This document shows, piece by piece, positions 1 to 8,037 of a stretch of 64,000 bases of DNA. Numbering within the stretch: position 1 is the stretch's first letter; each line of letters opens with the position of its first letter. The notes under the pieces were generated by a model that did no database searches, was not told the DNA's origin, and saw nothing but the letters and a program-made list of their open reading frames with translations. The position numbers were made by a program, and so were the translations under genes. The stretch is from JAJEAD01 sp964420925 (lineage in GTDB: Bacteria; Pseudomonadota; Gammaproteobacteria; HK1), in NCBI GenBank assembly GCA_964420925.1, contig CAYQVB010000107.1, forward strand, positions 1-64,000, read 5' to 3'.

Positions 1-488
1 GAGAATGCCTTTACGTCGTTCTCGGTAACCCGTCCCGCAGGGCCGGTTGCCGGAACCGCCCCGAGGTCCACACCCAGTCGGGCGGCGAGCTTCCGAGCGC
101 CCGGCGTCGAAGACACGACGGGCTGTCCCGGGCTCCCCGCCGGTGCGCCAGCGCGCGGGGCCGGTCTCGAAGCGCCCGCATGGGCGGCTGCCCCGGTGGG
201 CGCGCCGGCACTCGGTTCCGGCCTTGCCGCTTTGGGCTCGGGCGCTGCCTCGCCTTCCGCGAGCAGGTAGCCCATCAGCCCATCGACCGGCAGGATCGCC
301 CCTTCCTCTGCCAGAGGATGCACGATGCCGTCCGCGGTCGCTTCGAGCTCGTAGCTGATCTTCTCGGTCTCGATCTCTGCGATCACCTCGCCCACCCGGA
401 CCGCTTCCCCCTTCGCCCGGGTCCAGCGGGTGAGGGTGCCCTCCGACATCACCATGCCGAGCTTCGGCATCACCACCGGAATCGCCAT
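1..488 (-). CDS. Dihydrolipoamide acyltransferase (E2) of a 2-oxoacid dehydrogenase, 3' part outside window
   Basis: This is the N-terminal part, about 162 residues, of an E2 acyltransferase; the gene runs off the left edge. Residues 1-78 form a lipoyl domain with the lipoyl-lysine in the motif ETEKISYE (Lys43). An Ala/Pro-rich linker covers about 79-125, and from about 126 a peripheral subunit-binding domain (start TPGARKLAARLGV) docks E1 or E3. The catalytic domain is not visible. The ATG lies 25 bp after the E1 beta stop, so it is the third gene of a minus-strand E1 alpha-E1 beta-E2 operon. E2 transfers the acyl group from E1 to CoA. Whether the complex acts on pyruvate, acetoin or a branched-chain oxoacid cannot be decided here. 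Confidence 0.9.
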   Translation of the reverse strand, partial: MAIPVVMPKLGMVMSEGTLTRWTRAKGEAVRVGEVIAEIETEKISYELEATADGIVHPLAEEGAILPVDGLMGYLLAEGEAAPEPKAARPEPSAGAPTGAAAHAGASRPAPRAGAPAGSPGQPVVSSTPGARKLAARLGVDLGAVPATGPAGRVTENDVKAF

Positions 489-513
489 CGCGGATGCTCC
501 CCCCTGACCCGGC

Positions 514-1572
514 TCAGGCGAGCACGGACAGGGCGGCGCTGACGACCCGCTCCCGGTTCGGCAGGTACAGCGCTTCCAGGGGGCGGCTGTAGGGCACCGG
601 GGTGTGGGGAGCGGTCACGCGCTTCGGCGGGGCGTCGAGATAGTCGAATGCCTCCTCCGCCACCAGGGCGGAGAGATCGCTTGCGACGCTGCAACGGGGG
701 TAGTCCTCGTCCACGATCACCACCTTCCGGGTCTTCATCACGGATTCGAGGATCGTTTCCTCGTCCAGCGGCGAGATGGAGAGCAGATCCACCACCTCCG
801 CCGAGTATCCCTGCTCCGCGAGCTGGTTCGCGGCCTCGCAGCATACGAGGGTGGTGTAGCCGGTGCCGATGAGGGTCACGTCGGCGCCTTCGCGTGCGAT
901 GAGCGACTTGCCGATCGGCAGCACGTAGGGCTCCGCGGGGACGTGCAGGCCGTACACGTCGTCCCGCTCGACATTCGCGCCCCGGCGGCCCATGAGCAGT
1001 GCGTGGTTGAACACCATGACCGGATCGTCGTCGCGGACCGCGGCGATGTGCAGGCCCTTTGCGGAGTAGGGCCCGGAAGGACAGACGCACTTGAGGCCCG
1101 GGAAGTGCGCGAAAATGGAGTACAGGGTCTCGGAGTGCTGCGCGGCGGAGTTGGTGCCCGCGCCGATGCTCGTCATGATCGTCAGCGGCACCTGGACCTT
1201 GCCGCCGAACATGTAGTGCATCTTCGCCGCGTTGTTCATGATCTGATCGCCGCACACACCGAAGAAGCCGACGAACATCAGGTCGACGATCGGCCGCATG
1301 CCGGTGGCGGCGGCGCCCACGCCCGCGCCGATGAAGCCCGCTTCCGAGATGGGCGTATCGCGTATCCGTTCGGGGCCGAAATCTCCTATCAGGCCCTTGG
1401 TGAGCCGGAAGGGACCGCCCCAGGCGTCCTCGAAGTCGGGGCGTCCGGCGGCGCCGGCCACATCTTCGCCCATGATGAATACCCGTTCGTCGCGCTCCAT
1501 CTCCTGGCGCAGCGCTTCGTTCACGGCCTGGGTGAAGGTCAGGGCGCGCAGGTTCTCTCGCGTCTCACTCAT
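514..1572 (-). CDS. 2-oxoacid dehydrogenase E1 component, beta subunit
   Basis: The 352-residue protein has the usual length and layout of the E1 beta subunit: an N-terminal transketolase pyrimidine-binding domain (FTQAVNEALRQEMERD, then FIMGEDVAG) and a C-terminal transketolase domain (GADVTLIGTGYTT, VVIVDEDYPR). With E1 alpha it forms the thiamine-diphosphate-dependent decarboxylase that loads an acyl group onto E2. The ATG follows a GAGGAGGG ribosome site. It lies between the alpha-subunit and E2 genes in one operon. Split alpha/beta E1 enzymes of this size occur in pyruvate, acetoin and branched-chain dehydrogenases, so the substrate is open. Confidence 0.93.
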   Translation of the reverse strand: MSETRENLRALTFTQAVNEALRQEMERDERVFIMGEDVAGAAGRPDFEDAWGGPFRLTKGLIGDFGPERIRDTPISEAGFIGAGVGAAATGMRPIVDLMFVGFFGVCGDQIMNNAAKMHYMFGGKVQVPLTIMTSIGAGTNSAAQHSETLYSIFAHFPGLKCVCPSGPYSAKGLHIAAVRDDDPVMVFNHALLMGRRGANVERDDVYGLHVPAEPYVLPIGKSLIAREGADVTLIGTGYTTLVCCEAANQLAEQGYSAEVVDLLSISPLDEETILESVMKTRKVVIVDEDYPRCSVASDLSALVAEEAFDYLDAPPKRVTAPHTPVPYSRPLEALYLPNRERVVSAALSVLA

Positions 1573-1679
1573 CGGAAAGCCCTCCTCGGGGGTCCGTCCC
1601 GGGGCCCGGACCGGCTGATGCGCCGTCGCAGCAGGCCTCGAGGCAGTCGTTCATGTCGCCGTATCGTCGGTCCTCGGGA

Positions 1680-2696
1680 TCAGGCGCCGCTTTCGGGGCG
1701 CAACGTGAAGTGGCCGGGATCGAAGTCGTGGTAAACGTCAGTGAAGAGCTCGTCGGGTTCGGGGAAGGCACTCTCTTCGGCAAAGCGGGTGGCCGCAAGA
1801 ACCGCAGCGACCGCCCTTTCTCCGATCGCCCCGAGCTCCGCCTCGCTCGCGGCGCCCCGTTCGAGGATGTGGACGGAGAGCCTTTCGATACAGTCGTTCG
1901 CACGGAAGCGCGCCTCTTCCTCCTCACTGCGGTAGAGCAGGGGGTTGTCCGCCCCGAAATGTCCGAGGTAGCGATAGGTCTGCGCCTCGATCAGAGTCGG
2001 CCCCTCACCCGCACGGGCGCGCCGCACCGCTTCGCCTGCCACCTCGTACATCTCGAGCACATCCTGCCCGTCCGCGCACACCCCGGGGAACCCGTAGCCG
2101 GCCGCGCGACTCGCGATCGATCCGCCCGCCACCGCGTACTCGAAGGGGGTCGACTCGGCGTAGCGGTTGTTCTCGCACACGAAAATCACGCCGAGCTTCC
2201 AGATGCCCGCGAGGTTCATCGACTCGTGCAGGGCACCCTGGCCGGAGGCCCCGTCTCCGAAGAACACCACCGACACCGTGTCCTTTCCCTTGAGCTTCGC
2301 GCTCAGCGCTGTGCCCGTGGTGACCGGGATGTTGGAGCCGACGACTCCGTTCGCGCCGAGCATGCCCTTGCGGATGTCGGCGATGTGCATGGTGCCGCCC
2401 TTGCCGCGGTTGGTCCCGGTCGCCTTGCCGAGCAGTTCCGCCATCATCTCGTTCAGGTCCACTCCCTTGGCGATGCAGTGATGGTGGCTGCGGTGGTTGC
2501 CGAGGACGTAGTCCCCGGTGTGCAGATGGGCACAGATTCCGGTCGGCACCGCCTCCTGCCCCATGGAGGAGTGCATGCCGCTCAGCTTGCCGGCATCGGC
2601 CTCGCGTTTGCACTGCTCCTCGAAGCGACGGATGGTAACCATCGTCTCGTACATCCAGAGAAGGGTGCGTTTGTCGATATCGGTGCTTGCCGTCAC
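1680..2696 (-). CDS. 2-oxoacid dehydrogenase E1 component, alpha subunit (pyruvate/acetoin type)
   Basis: The 338-residue protein carries the thiamine-diphosphate motif, GDG(AS) followed about 28 residues later by CENNRYA, and the E1 alpha opening WMYETMVTIRRFEEQ. It decarboxylates the 2-oxoacid with the beta subunit and passes the acyl group to the E2 lipoyl arm. I chose the GTG at 2696 because GAGGAG lies just upstream and the protein then begins where the family usually does; the frame stays open much further but without family similarity. It is the first gene of the operon. The motif GTNRGKGGTMHIAD is typical of both pyruvate and acetoin E1 alpha. Confidence 0.92.
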   Translation of the reverse strand: MTASTDIDKRTLLWMYETMVTIRRFEEQCKREADAGKLSGMHSSMGQEAVPTGICAHLHTGDYVLGNHRSHHHCIAKGVDLNEMMAELLGKATGTNRGKGGTMHIADIRKGMLGANGVVGSNIPVTTGTALSAKLKGKDTVSVVFFGDGASGQGALHESMNLAGIWKLGVIFVCENNRYAESTPFEYAVAGGSIASRAAGYGFPGVCADGQDVLEMYEVAGEAVRRARAGEGPTLIEAQTYRYLGHFGADNPLLYRSEEEEARFRANDCIERLSVHILERGAASEAELGAIGERAVAAVLAATRFAEESAFPEPDELFTDVYHDFDPGHFTLRPESGA

Positions 2697-2836
2697 GAGT
2701 CTCTCCTCGGGTCTGGTCCGCCCCTCAGGCGCGGCCGCTATCGTCGGGTTTCGTCCCGCCCGGCGCAAGCCGCCACCTCGCAGGCGGATGTCCGTCCGGC
2801 CTCCGGTCGGCATCCCTCCCGCAGGGACTCCACGCG

Positions 2837-4132
2837 TCACTCTCTCCGGTAGACGCGCTTCGACTTGCCGCCGGTGCGCGGCAGGCTCGAGGCGGGGAGC
2901 AGCGACACCTCGGCCGACGCGCCGGTCTGACTCTTCACCGCCTCCGCGACCGCGGCGGCGAGGGCGGGGGTCGCTTCTCGTTCCGCCGCGAGCTCCGCGG
3001 CGAGGGGAAGCCGGTGGAAGGGGGGCGGCCCGTCGAGCTCGATGCGAAACTCGCCCGACAGCTCCGGGAAGCGGTGGAGCGCGATCGCCACCGCAGAGGG
3101 GAAGACGTTGACTCCGCGCACCACGATCATGTCGTCGCTGCGCCCGAGCACCCTGAACCTCGGGGTGCCGCGCCCGCAGGCGCAGGTTTCGGTCGCGGTG
3201 ATCTCGATGATGTCGCGGGTCCGAAAGCGCACCAGCGGCTGGCATTCCTTGGCGACGTGAGTGAGCACCAGCTCACCCCGCGTGCCGTCCCGCCAAGCGA
3301 GCGGAGCCTCGGTCTCGGGGTCCACCAGCTCGTGGTGGAGGAGATCGAAGGCGACGAAGTGCATGTCCTCACTGTGCGCGCACTGCCCGGCCATGGTGGT
3401 GAGCGCCTCGGACATCCCGTAGGCGTTTCGGCCCTCGAAGCCCCATGTCTCCTCCACCCGCGCGCGAAAGGCGGGGTTCTCGAGACCCGCTTCGCCGACC
3501 AGCAGGCCGAGCTTCAACCCGAGATCGCGCGGCGCGAGGCCGGGGAAGCGCTCCGCGATCACCTGCTCCAGCACCGCCGGGTAGGACGGGGTGCAGTGAA
3601 TGGCGGTGATGCCGAGCGCGCGGATGGTCTCAATGAGGAGCTCGCTCGCCCCGACCCCGAAGGGCACCGCCGAGCAGCCGGTCGCCTCCAGGCTCAGGTG
3701 GTCGCTCAGTCCCCCCACCCAGAGCTGGAAGTTGAGGCAGTGGACGGCGATGTAGCCGGGGCCGAGGCCGCAGGCACGGAAGGATCGCCCGCCCGCTTCG
3801 GCATTGCGCACCGCATCACCGGCGGAGAGCGCGGTGGTCACCGCTCGTCCGGTGGTCCCGGAGCTGCGGTGGATGCGGTTGATGCGCTCCGGGGCCGCGG
3901 CGAGATAGTCGCCGAACGGGGGATGCGCAACCTGCGAGTCGCGCAGCATCTGCTTGGTGGTGAGGGGCCAGGCGGGGAGCTCCTCCAGCGTCTCCGGCGG
4001 CGGACGGCCCTCCCACAGGCGCCGGTAGAAGGCGGAGCCGCGGGCGAGGTGGCGGCGCTGTTCGCTCCACCTCGCCTTCCGGATCGTCGCGAGCTCACCG
4101 AGAGCAAGAAAGTCCTCGTTCCCGAGACGCAC
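2837..4132 (-). CDS. Phenylacetate-CoA ligase-like adenylate-forming enzyme
   Basis: The 431-residue protein belongs to the PaaK-type acyl-CoA ligases, which adenylate an aromatic or related carboxylate and then form the CoA thioester. Visible marks are the P-loop-like motif HRSSGTTGRAV near residue 90, the YGMSE adenine-binding motif, LVRFRTRDI, a Cys-rich stretch CACGRGTPRF and the C-terminal domain start GRSDDMIVVRGVNVFP. Length matches the family. It lies 140 bp upstream of the E1/E2 operon on the same strand and may be transcribed with it. The substrate cannot be named; phenylacetate itself is doubtful because no paa oxygenase genes are in the window. Confidence 0.85.
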   Translation of the reverse strand: MRLGNEDFLALGELATIRKARWSEQRRHLARGSAFYRRLWEGRPPPETLEELPAWPLTTKQMLRDSQVAHPPFGDYLAAAPERINRIHRSSGTTGRAVTTALSAGDAVRNAEAGGRSFRACGLGPGYIAVHCLNFQLWVGGLSDHLSLEATGCSAVPFGVGASELLIETIRALGITAIHCTPSYPAVLEQVIAERFPGLAPRDLGLKLGLLVGEAGLENPAFRARVEETWGFEGRNAYGMSEALTTMAGQCAHSEDMHFVAFDLLHHELVDPETEAPLAWRDGTRGELVLTHVAKECQPLVRFRTRDIIEITATETCACGRGTPRFRVLGRSDDMIVVRGVNVFPSAVAIALHRFPELSGEFRIELDGPPPFHRLPLAAELAAEREATPALAAAVAEAVKSQTGASAEVSLLPASSLPRTGGKSKRVYRRE

Positions 4133-4852
4133 TCCTGCGGACCCTCGTCGCTGTCCGCCCGCGATGGTATAGACTCGCCCGCCGCCCTTCGACCCGCACA
4201 GCGCAGGCCGCCATGCTCCCTGTCTTGCCGACCGTGGGCGTCGGCAGCTACGCCTCTACGGGGTGGCTCGCCGGCGCCCGCCTCGTTCGGGAGGAGCTCG
4301 GCCGCTCCTGATCCGGCCCCTGTCAAAACCGCGGCCGGAATCTGTCCACTTCTAGGGGCGCACTCCAGATTCGCAGCCGCCCGTATAAGGCATCCGCGCG
4401 CGAGGTGATTCGAGCTCCGCGGGTGACTGCGTATTCCGTTCGCACGTGTGGCGAGATAGCTCATTCCCCGAAGAGACGTCCCTGCGACAAATGACACGTC
4501 GCACCGTGAGGGAGAGCCGGAGGCATCCGGAGGGAGCGTGCTGGCCGGTGGACTGGTGCTGAGTGCGGATCGTCTCATCGTGTTTGGGTGCTCGGGTTCA
4601 CGTGTGCGGCCGGAGAGGAGGATGATCCCAAGTCCAGCGTGTGCGCCGCCTGCGGCATTCATAACCCGGTTGCGGCTCGAGACCGGGGATTGACGGAGTC
4701 GCGGAGCTGCTTGTAAGAGTTGTACGCGGGAGTCGTGGACGCGGCGATGGGGAAGCGCTCACCGGTACCATCGAGGACTGGACCGAGATCGACATTCACG
4801 CGTGCGGTCCCCGCGGAAACGTCGGTGCGCCCGAACGATCCGGAGCGGCATC
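4133..4852. other. Divergent intergenic region, 720 bp
   Basis: This gap separates the leftward ligase gene from the rightward FAD oxidoreductase gene, so promoters for both should lie here. Apart from the 47-bp repeat at 4321-4367 I see no convincing coding frame, RNA gene or clear sigma-70 promoter. Several short open frames cross it but lack ribosome sites and family similarity. Confidence 0.5.
4321..4367 (+). repeat. 47-bp repeat, copy 1
   Basis: Positions 4335-4367 are identical over 33 bp to 19720-19752, and the preceding hexamer TGTCAA (4321) sits at the same 14-bp offset in both. The core reads GGAATCTGTCCACTTCTAGG. Eight further bases, CCCGTATA, follow both cores, after 12 extra bases here. 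Both copies have the same orientation and lie between a leftward and a rightward gene. It may be an insertion-sequence end or a shared regulatory element. Confidence 0.75.
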
Positions 4853-6082
4853 ATGGGTACAGAACTGCGAGTCGACGTTGCAATCGTCGGCGGGGGCGTG
4901 CTCGGGTCCAGCATCGCGTGGCATCTGACCCGAGGCGGCGTCGAGCGTGTCGCATTGATCGAGCGTCGGGCGCTCGGATCGGGTGCGAGCGCGCTCTCGG
5001 CGGGGCTCGTCTCGCATGCTCGAAGCGATCCCGACGTGCTGTCGATGGTGCGCTCGACGCTCGAGGACATCGCAACGCTCGAGGCGGTGACGGGGCAGCC
5101 GATCGGATACCGCCGCACCTCGAGCCTGCGCCTTGCCGAGCGGCCGGAGACCGCGTCGCAGCTTGAGCGGATGGCGGAGCAGTTACGGATTGCGGGCGTC
5201 GACGCGTCATTCGTGGACGCTCGACGCGCACGGGAACTCGTCCCCTGGCTCGACCCGGGCTCCGCAGTCTCGATCCTGCACGTTCCCGATGACGGATACG
5301 TGGACGGCCAGGGGCTCGCGACGGCCTACGCGCAGGCCGCACGCGCCGGCGGAGCGACCGTCTGGGCGGGGACCTCGGCGCTCGCGCCGCGGGTGGAAGG
5401 AGGCCGACTGGTCGGGGTGGAGACGAGTCGAGGACGGATTCGCTGCGCTCACCTGGTCGACGCAGCCGGTCCATGGGCGGGAAACGTGCTCGGCTGGCTC
5501 AGCCTCGGGCTCGCGGCGACGCTGCTGCGAAGCCACTACTGGATCACCTCTCCCGCGGCGCCTCCCTGGCCCGAGCATCCGATCGTCGCGCTGCCCGATG
5601 CCCACGCGTACATTCGCCCCGAGGTGGGCGGTCTCCTCGTCGGGGTCCAGGAGCGCGCGTCGCGCACCTTCGACGACCGGTGCCTGCCGGAGGATCTGTC
5701 CGAACTCGCGCTCACCGGCCCGGAGGACTGGGATCTGCTGGACGCGCATGCGCCCGGCATCCGGCGTCACCTCCCGGCCTTCGACGACCTCGAGTTCCGC
5801 CACCACCTGGCGGGCATCACCACCTACACGCCGGACGGGCGATTCCTGATCGGTCCCGTCCCGGGATTCGAGAACCTGATCCTGGCCGGCGGTTGCTGCG
5901 GAACCGGCCTGTCATGCGCAGGGGGCATCGGCCGGCTGGTGCGTGATCTCGTGTTCGACCGCCGCCCCGAGGTGGGTGCCGGGAAGTTTCGCCTCTCCCG
6001 GTTCGGCACGACCGACTTCCGGTCCGATGACTTCGTCGCGCAGTGCGTCGCGTCGCGGGCGAGCAAGGGACGACGCTCGTGA
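4853..6082 (+). CDS. FAD-dependent amine/D-amino-acid oxidoreductase (DAO/DadA family)
   Basis: The 409-residue protein opens with a Rossmann FAD motif VAIVGGGVLGSSIAWHL at about residue 9 and has the DAO-fold features RCAHLVDAAGPWAG in the middle and a Gly-rich C-terminal segment TGLSCAGGIG that closes over FAD. Members oxidise the C-N bond of D-amino acids, glycine, sarcosine or dimethylglycine. The ATG at 4853 is preceded by GGAG at 7 bp; an upstream ATG in frame has no ribosome site. No glycine-cleavage-T-like domain follows, so it is a single-domain oxidase or dehydrogenase. Substrate unknown. A small frame starts in its stop codon (GTGA). Confidence 0.85.
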   Translation: MGTELRVDVAIVGGGVLGSSIAWHLTRGGVERVALIERRALGSGASALSAGLVSHARSDPDVLSMVRSTLEDIATLEAVTGQPIGYRRTSSLRLAERPETASQLERMAEQLRIAGVDASFVDARRARELVPWLDPGSAVSILHVPDDGYVDGQGLATAYAQAARAGGATVWAGTSALAPRVEGGRLVGVETSRGRIRCAHLVDAAGPWAGNVLGWLSLGLAATLLRSHYWITSPAAPPWPEHPIVALPDAHAYIRPEVGGLLVGVQERASRTFDDRCLPEDLSELALTGPEDWDLLDAHAPGIRRHLPAFDDLEFRHHLAGITTYTPDGRFLIGPVPGFENLILAGGCCGTGLSCAGGIGRLVRDLVFDRRPEVGAGKFRLSRFGTTDFRSDDFVAQCVASRASKGRRS

Positions 6083-6234
6083 CACAGCTCGGGCTCGCGG
6101 GACGCGCGATCAGCCGGATCCGCTACCTCTCGGTGCGGCTCGTCGGGCAGGACATCGGGCTCGAGGTCAGCGAGGCTGCGCTCGTGAGGCCCCGGACTGA
6201 CGGACCGGCTCAGTCGCGAACGTCGATGTCGTAG
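6079..6234 (+). CDS. Short hypothetical protein, 51 aa, doubtful
   Basis: A GTG that overlaps the stop of the FAD oxidoreductase gene by 4 bp opens a 51-residue frame. The overlap looks like translational coupling, and the N-terminal part (LAGRAISRIRYLSVRLVG) looks protein-like, but the C-terminal part is low in complexity and no family is recognised. It ends 19 bp before the stop of the convergent toxin gene. It could be a truncated remnant of a once longer partner of the oxidoreductase, or chance. Confidence 0.3.
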   Translation: MTQLGLAGRAISRIRYLSVRLVGQDIGLEVSEAALVRPRTDGPAQSRTSMS

Positions 6235-6252
6235 AGGCGCTTTGTGACGCGA

Positions 6253-6651
6253 TCAGACTCCGCTCGGGACGCCTCCGTCGTCGACGACGAGGCCCGGTAT
6301 GCCGGCGAAGTCACGGGCATTCCTGCTCATCAGGGTGGCGTTGCGCAACGCGGCGGTGACCCCGATGGCGATGTCCGCGGCGCGCCGGCGCGGTGAGCCG
6401 AGCTGACGAAACACCTCGGCTGCCGCGAAAGCGATGTGTTCCGAAAAGGGTACGATGCCGTCGCCGGTGAAGAGGGCGCGGGCCGTCGCCAGTTGCTCCG
6501 GTGTGCGAGGCCCCCGCGAAAACTCGTACCACGCGACCGCGCTCAGCTCGATCACGTGACCCGACTCGGCGATTTCGATCAGGCGCCGTCTTTCCGGTCC
6601 TGCAGTTCCCAATGCGAAGACGAGGAAGTCCGTGTCAAGATGCACCGTCAT
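6253..6651 (-). CDS. PIN-domain toxin (VapC-like)
   Basis: The 132-residue protein has the PIN-domain layout: HLDTDFLVFAL at the N-terminus, and acidic residues Asp6, Glu43, Asp93 (AADIAIG) and Asp114 with Asn111 (SRNARDF) that would bind the catalytic metal. PIN toxins are Mg-dependent ribonucleases that cut tRNA or rRNA when the antitoxin is degraded. Its ATG shares one base with the stop of the upstream antitoxin gene (TGATG), so the two are translationally coupled. All expected catalytic positions are present, so it is probably functional. Confidence 0.85.
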   Translation of the reverse strand: MTVHLDTDFLVFALGTAGPERRRLIEIAESGHVIELSAVAWYEFSRGPRTPEQLATARALFTGDGIVPFSEHIAFAAAEVFRQLGSPRRRAADIAIGVTAALRNATLMSRNARDFAGIPGLVVDDGGVPSGV

Positions 6652-6905
6652 CAGAATCCCTCGTCCTGTTCTTTCAGGCGGCGGATCTCGTCCGTTGCGT
6701 CATGACCCTCGAAGAGATCGAAGAGGCGGTTGAGCACCCGTATCCGTTCGTCTCTTCGGGCTCGGGGAATGCCGAGCACGGCGTCTCGATGGTGCAGTAC
6801 CGAGCGCCGAATCGCCTCGGAAGTGGAGCACCCGTACCGGTGGGCGAGTTCCCGCGCGGCGGTTCTGGTTTCGCTGTCCAACAGGAGTGTCGTTCTCTTG
6901 GACAT
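6651..6905 (-). CDS. Ribbon-helix-helix-type antitoxin (VapB-like)
   Basis: The 84-residue protein begins SKRTTLLLDSETRTAARELAHRYG, a beta strand plus helix typical of ribbon-helix-helix DNA-binding domains, followed by TSEAIRRSVLHH; the acidic/basic C-terminal half would wrap the PIN toxin. The antitoxin would neutralise the toxin and repress its own promoter. It precedes the toxin gene as usual. The start has no Shine-Dalgarno sequence: the region just upstream is AT-rich, unlike the rest of the window, and holds a perfect inverted repeat at 6925-6939. Confidence 0.8.
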   Translation of the reverse strand: MSKRTTLLLDSETRTAARELAHRYGCSTSEAIRRSVLHHRDAVLGIPRARRDERIRVLNRLFDLFEGHDATDEIRRLKEQDEGF

Positions 6906-6924
6906 ATATTATGCCTATTCTCTA

Positions 6925-6939
6925 TGCATACGATATGCA
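6925..6939. promoter_or_regulatory. Candidate operator of the toxin-antitoxin pair
   Basis: TGCATA-CGA-TATGCA is a perfect 6-bp inverted repeat with a 3-bp spacer, 20 bp upstream of the antitoxin start, inside an AT-rich stretch that is exceptional for this GC-rich window. Ribbon-helix-helix antitoxins normally bind such palindromes with their toxin to autoregulate. Possible -10 hexamers (CATAAT) lie between it and the start. Binding is inferred. Confidence 0.5.
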
Positions 6940-7171
6940 CAACTTAGTACCGAATGCGCATTCCTGCAAGCACCCGCCTTCGCCCGGCACCGCTTGCTCC
7001 CGTTGTACGTGCGGCTTTGCCGGCCATGTTGACTTGCCTCCGCGCCACGTGAAGTTTCGAGGCAGCGGGCTGAAGAACCAGATCCATTCGTGCTCCGTAC
7101 CGCCGAAGGACCGGCTTTGGCACTCGTCTTCGCACTGTGGTGCGATGCGAAACAAGGGATAGGATCGCGGC

Positions 7172-7957
7172 ATGAGCAGGCGGCTGGCCGGCAAGCGGGT
7201 CCTCGTCACCGGGGCGGCGAGCGGGATCGGGCGTGCGATCGCGCTGGCGATGGCGGCGGAGGGCGCGCGCATCGCGGTCCATGGCCGAAGCGTCGCAAAT
7301 GCGGGGCCGGTGGTCGAAGAGATTCGCGTTCGAGGTGGCGAAGCGTTCGGGGTCGGCGCCGAGCTCACCGACTACCCGGCGGCGGAGACGATGTGCGCCG
7401 ACGCCCTGCGGCGCCTCGGGGGGATCGACATCGCCGTCAACAATGCGGGGGTTTTCGCCGAGGGTCGGATCTGCGACGTGAGCCTTGCGGAGTGGGAACG
7501 CAACTTCGCGGTGCACGTCACCGCGCCGATGCTGATCACACGCTGCGTCGTGCCCACGATGATCGAGCAGGGAGAAGGTGGATCTCTTCTCTACCTCGGC
7601 TCCACCTCGTCCACAGAACCGCACGCGGAGTGGGTCGCCTACACCGCTTCGAAGCATGCGGTCATCGGCCTGATGCGGGCGGCCGCGGCCGACTACGGAA
7701 GACATGGTATCCGTTCCAACGCGATCGCACCTTCCTGGGTGGAGACCCGAATGGCAAGGCGCTACTTCGAAGAGACGGCCAGCCGGACGGGAGAGAATTT
7801 CGACGCACTCTACCGCGAAGGGATGGGCGTGGGGGTGCTGAACACTACGGTCCCCCCCGAGGCGGTCGCGGAAATGGCGGTGTATCTCGCGAGCGATGCG
7901 GGGCGGCACATCACCGGACAGACTCTCTCGATCTGCGGTGGCAGTGTCATGCGCTAG
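7172..7957 (+). CDS. Short-chain dehydrogenase/reductase
   Basis: The 261-residue protein is a classical SDR: NAD(P)-binding motif TGAASGIGR (residues 13-21), NNAG at 90-93, catalytic Ser in LGSTSS (144/146), Tyr157 and Lys161 (YTASK), and a C-terminal ITGQTLSICGG typical of 3-oxoacyl-ACP-reductase-like members. It would oxidise or reduce a hydroxyl/keto group with NAD(P). The start follows a GGATAG-like site. It is 266 bp from the divergent toxin-antitoxin pair and 80 bp upstream of the GNAT gene. Substrate unknown. Confidence 0.88.
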   Translation: MSRRLAGKRVLVTGAASGIGRAIALAMAAEGARIAVHGRSVANAGPVVEEIRVRGGEAFGVGAELTDYPAAETMCADALRRLGGIDIAVNNAGVFAEGRICDVSLAEWERNFAVHVTAPMLITRCVVPTMIEQGEGGSLLYLGSTSSTEPHAEWVAYTASKHAVIGLMRAAAADYGRHGIRSNAIAPSWVETRMARRYFEETASRTGENFDALYREGMGVGVLNTTVPPEAVAEMAVYLASDAGRHITGQTLSICGGSVMR

Positions 7958-8037
7958 CGTCTGAGTCGGGTCGCCGGGACGGGAATCCGGGCGTCTCGAA
8001 CCCGGAATCCCGAGTGCGAGCGAACGATTCTTCCTCC

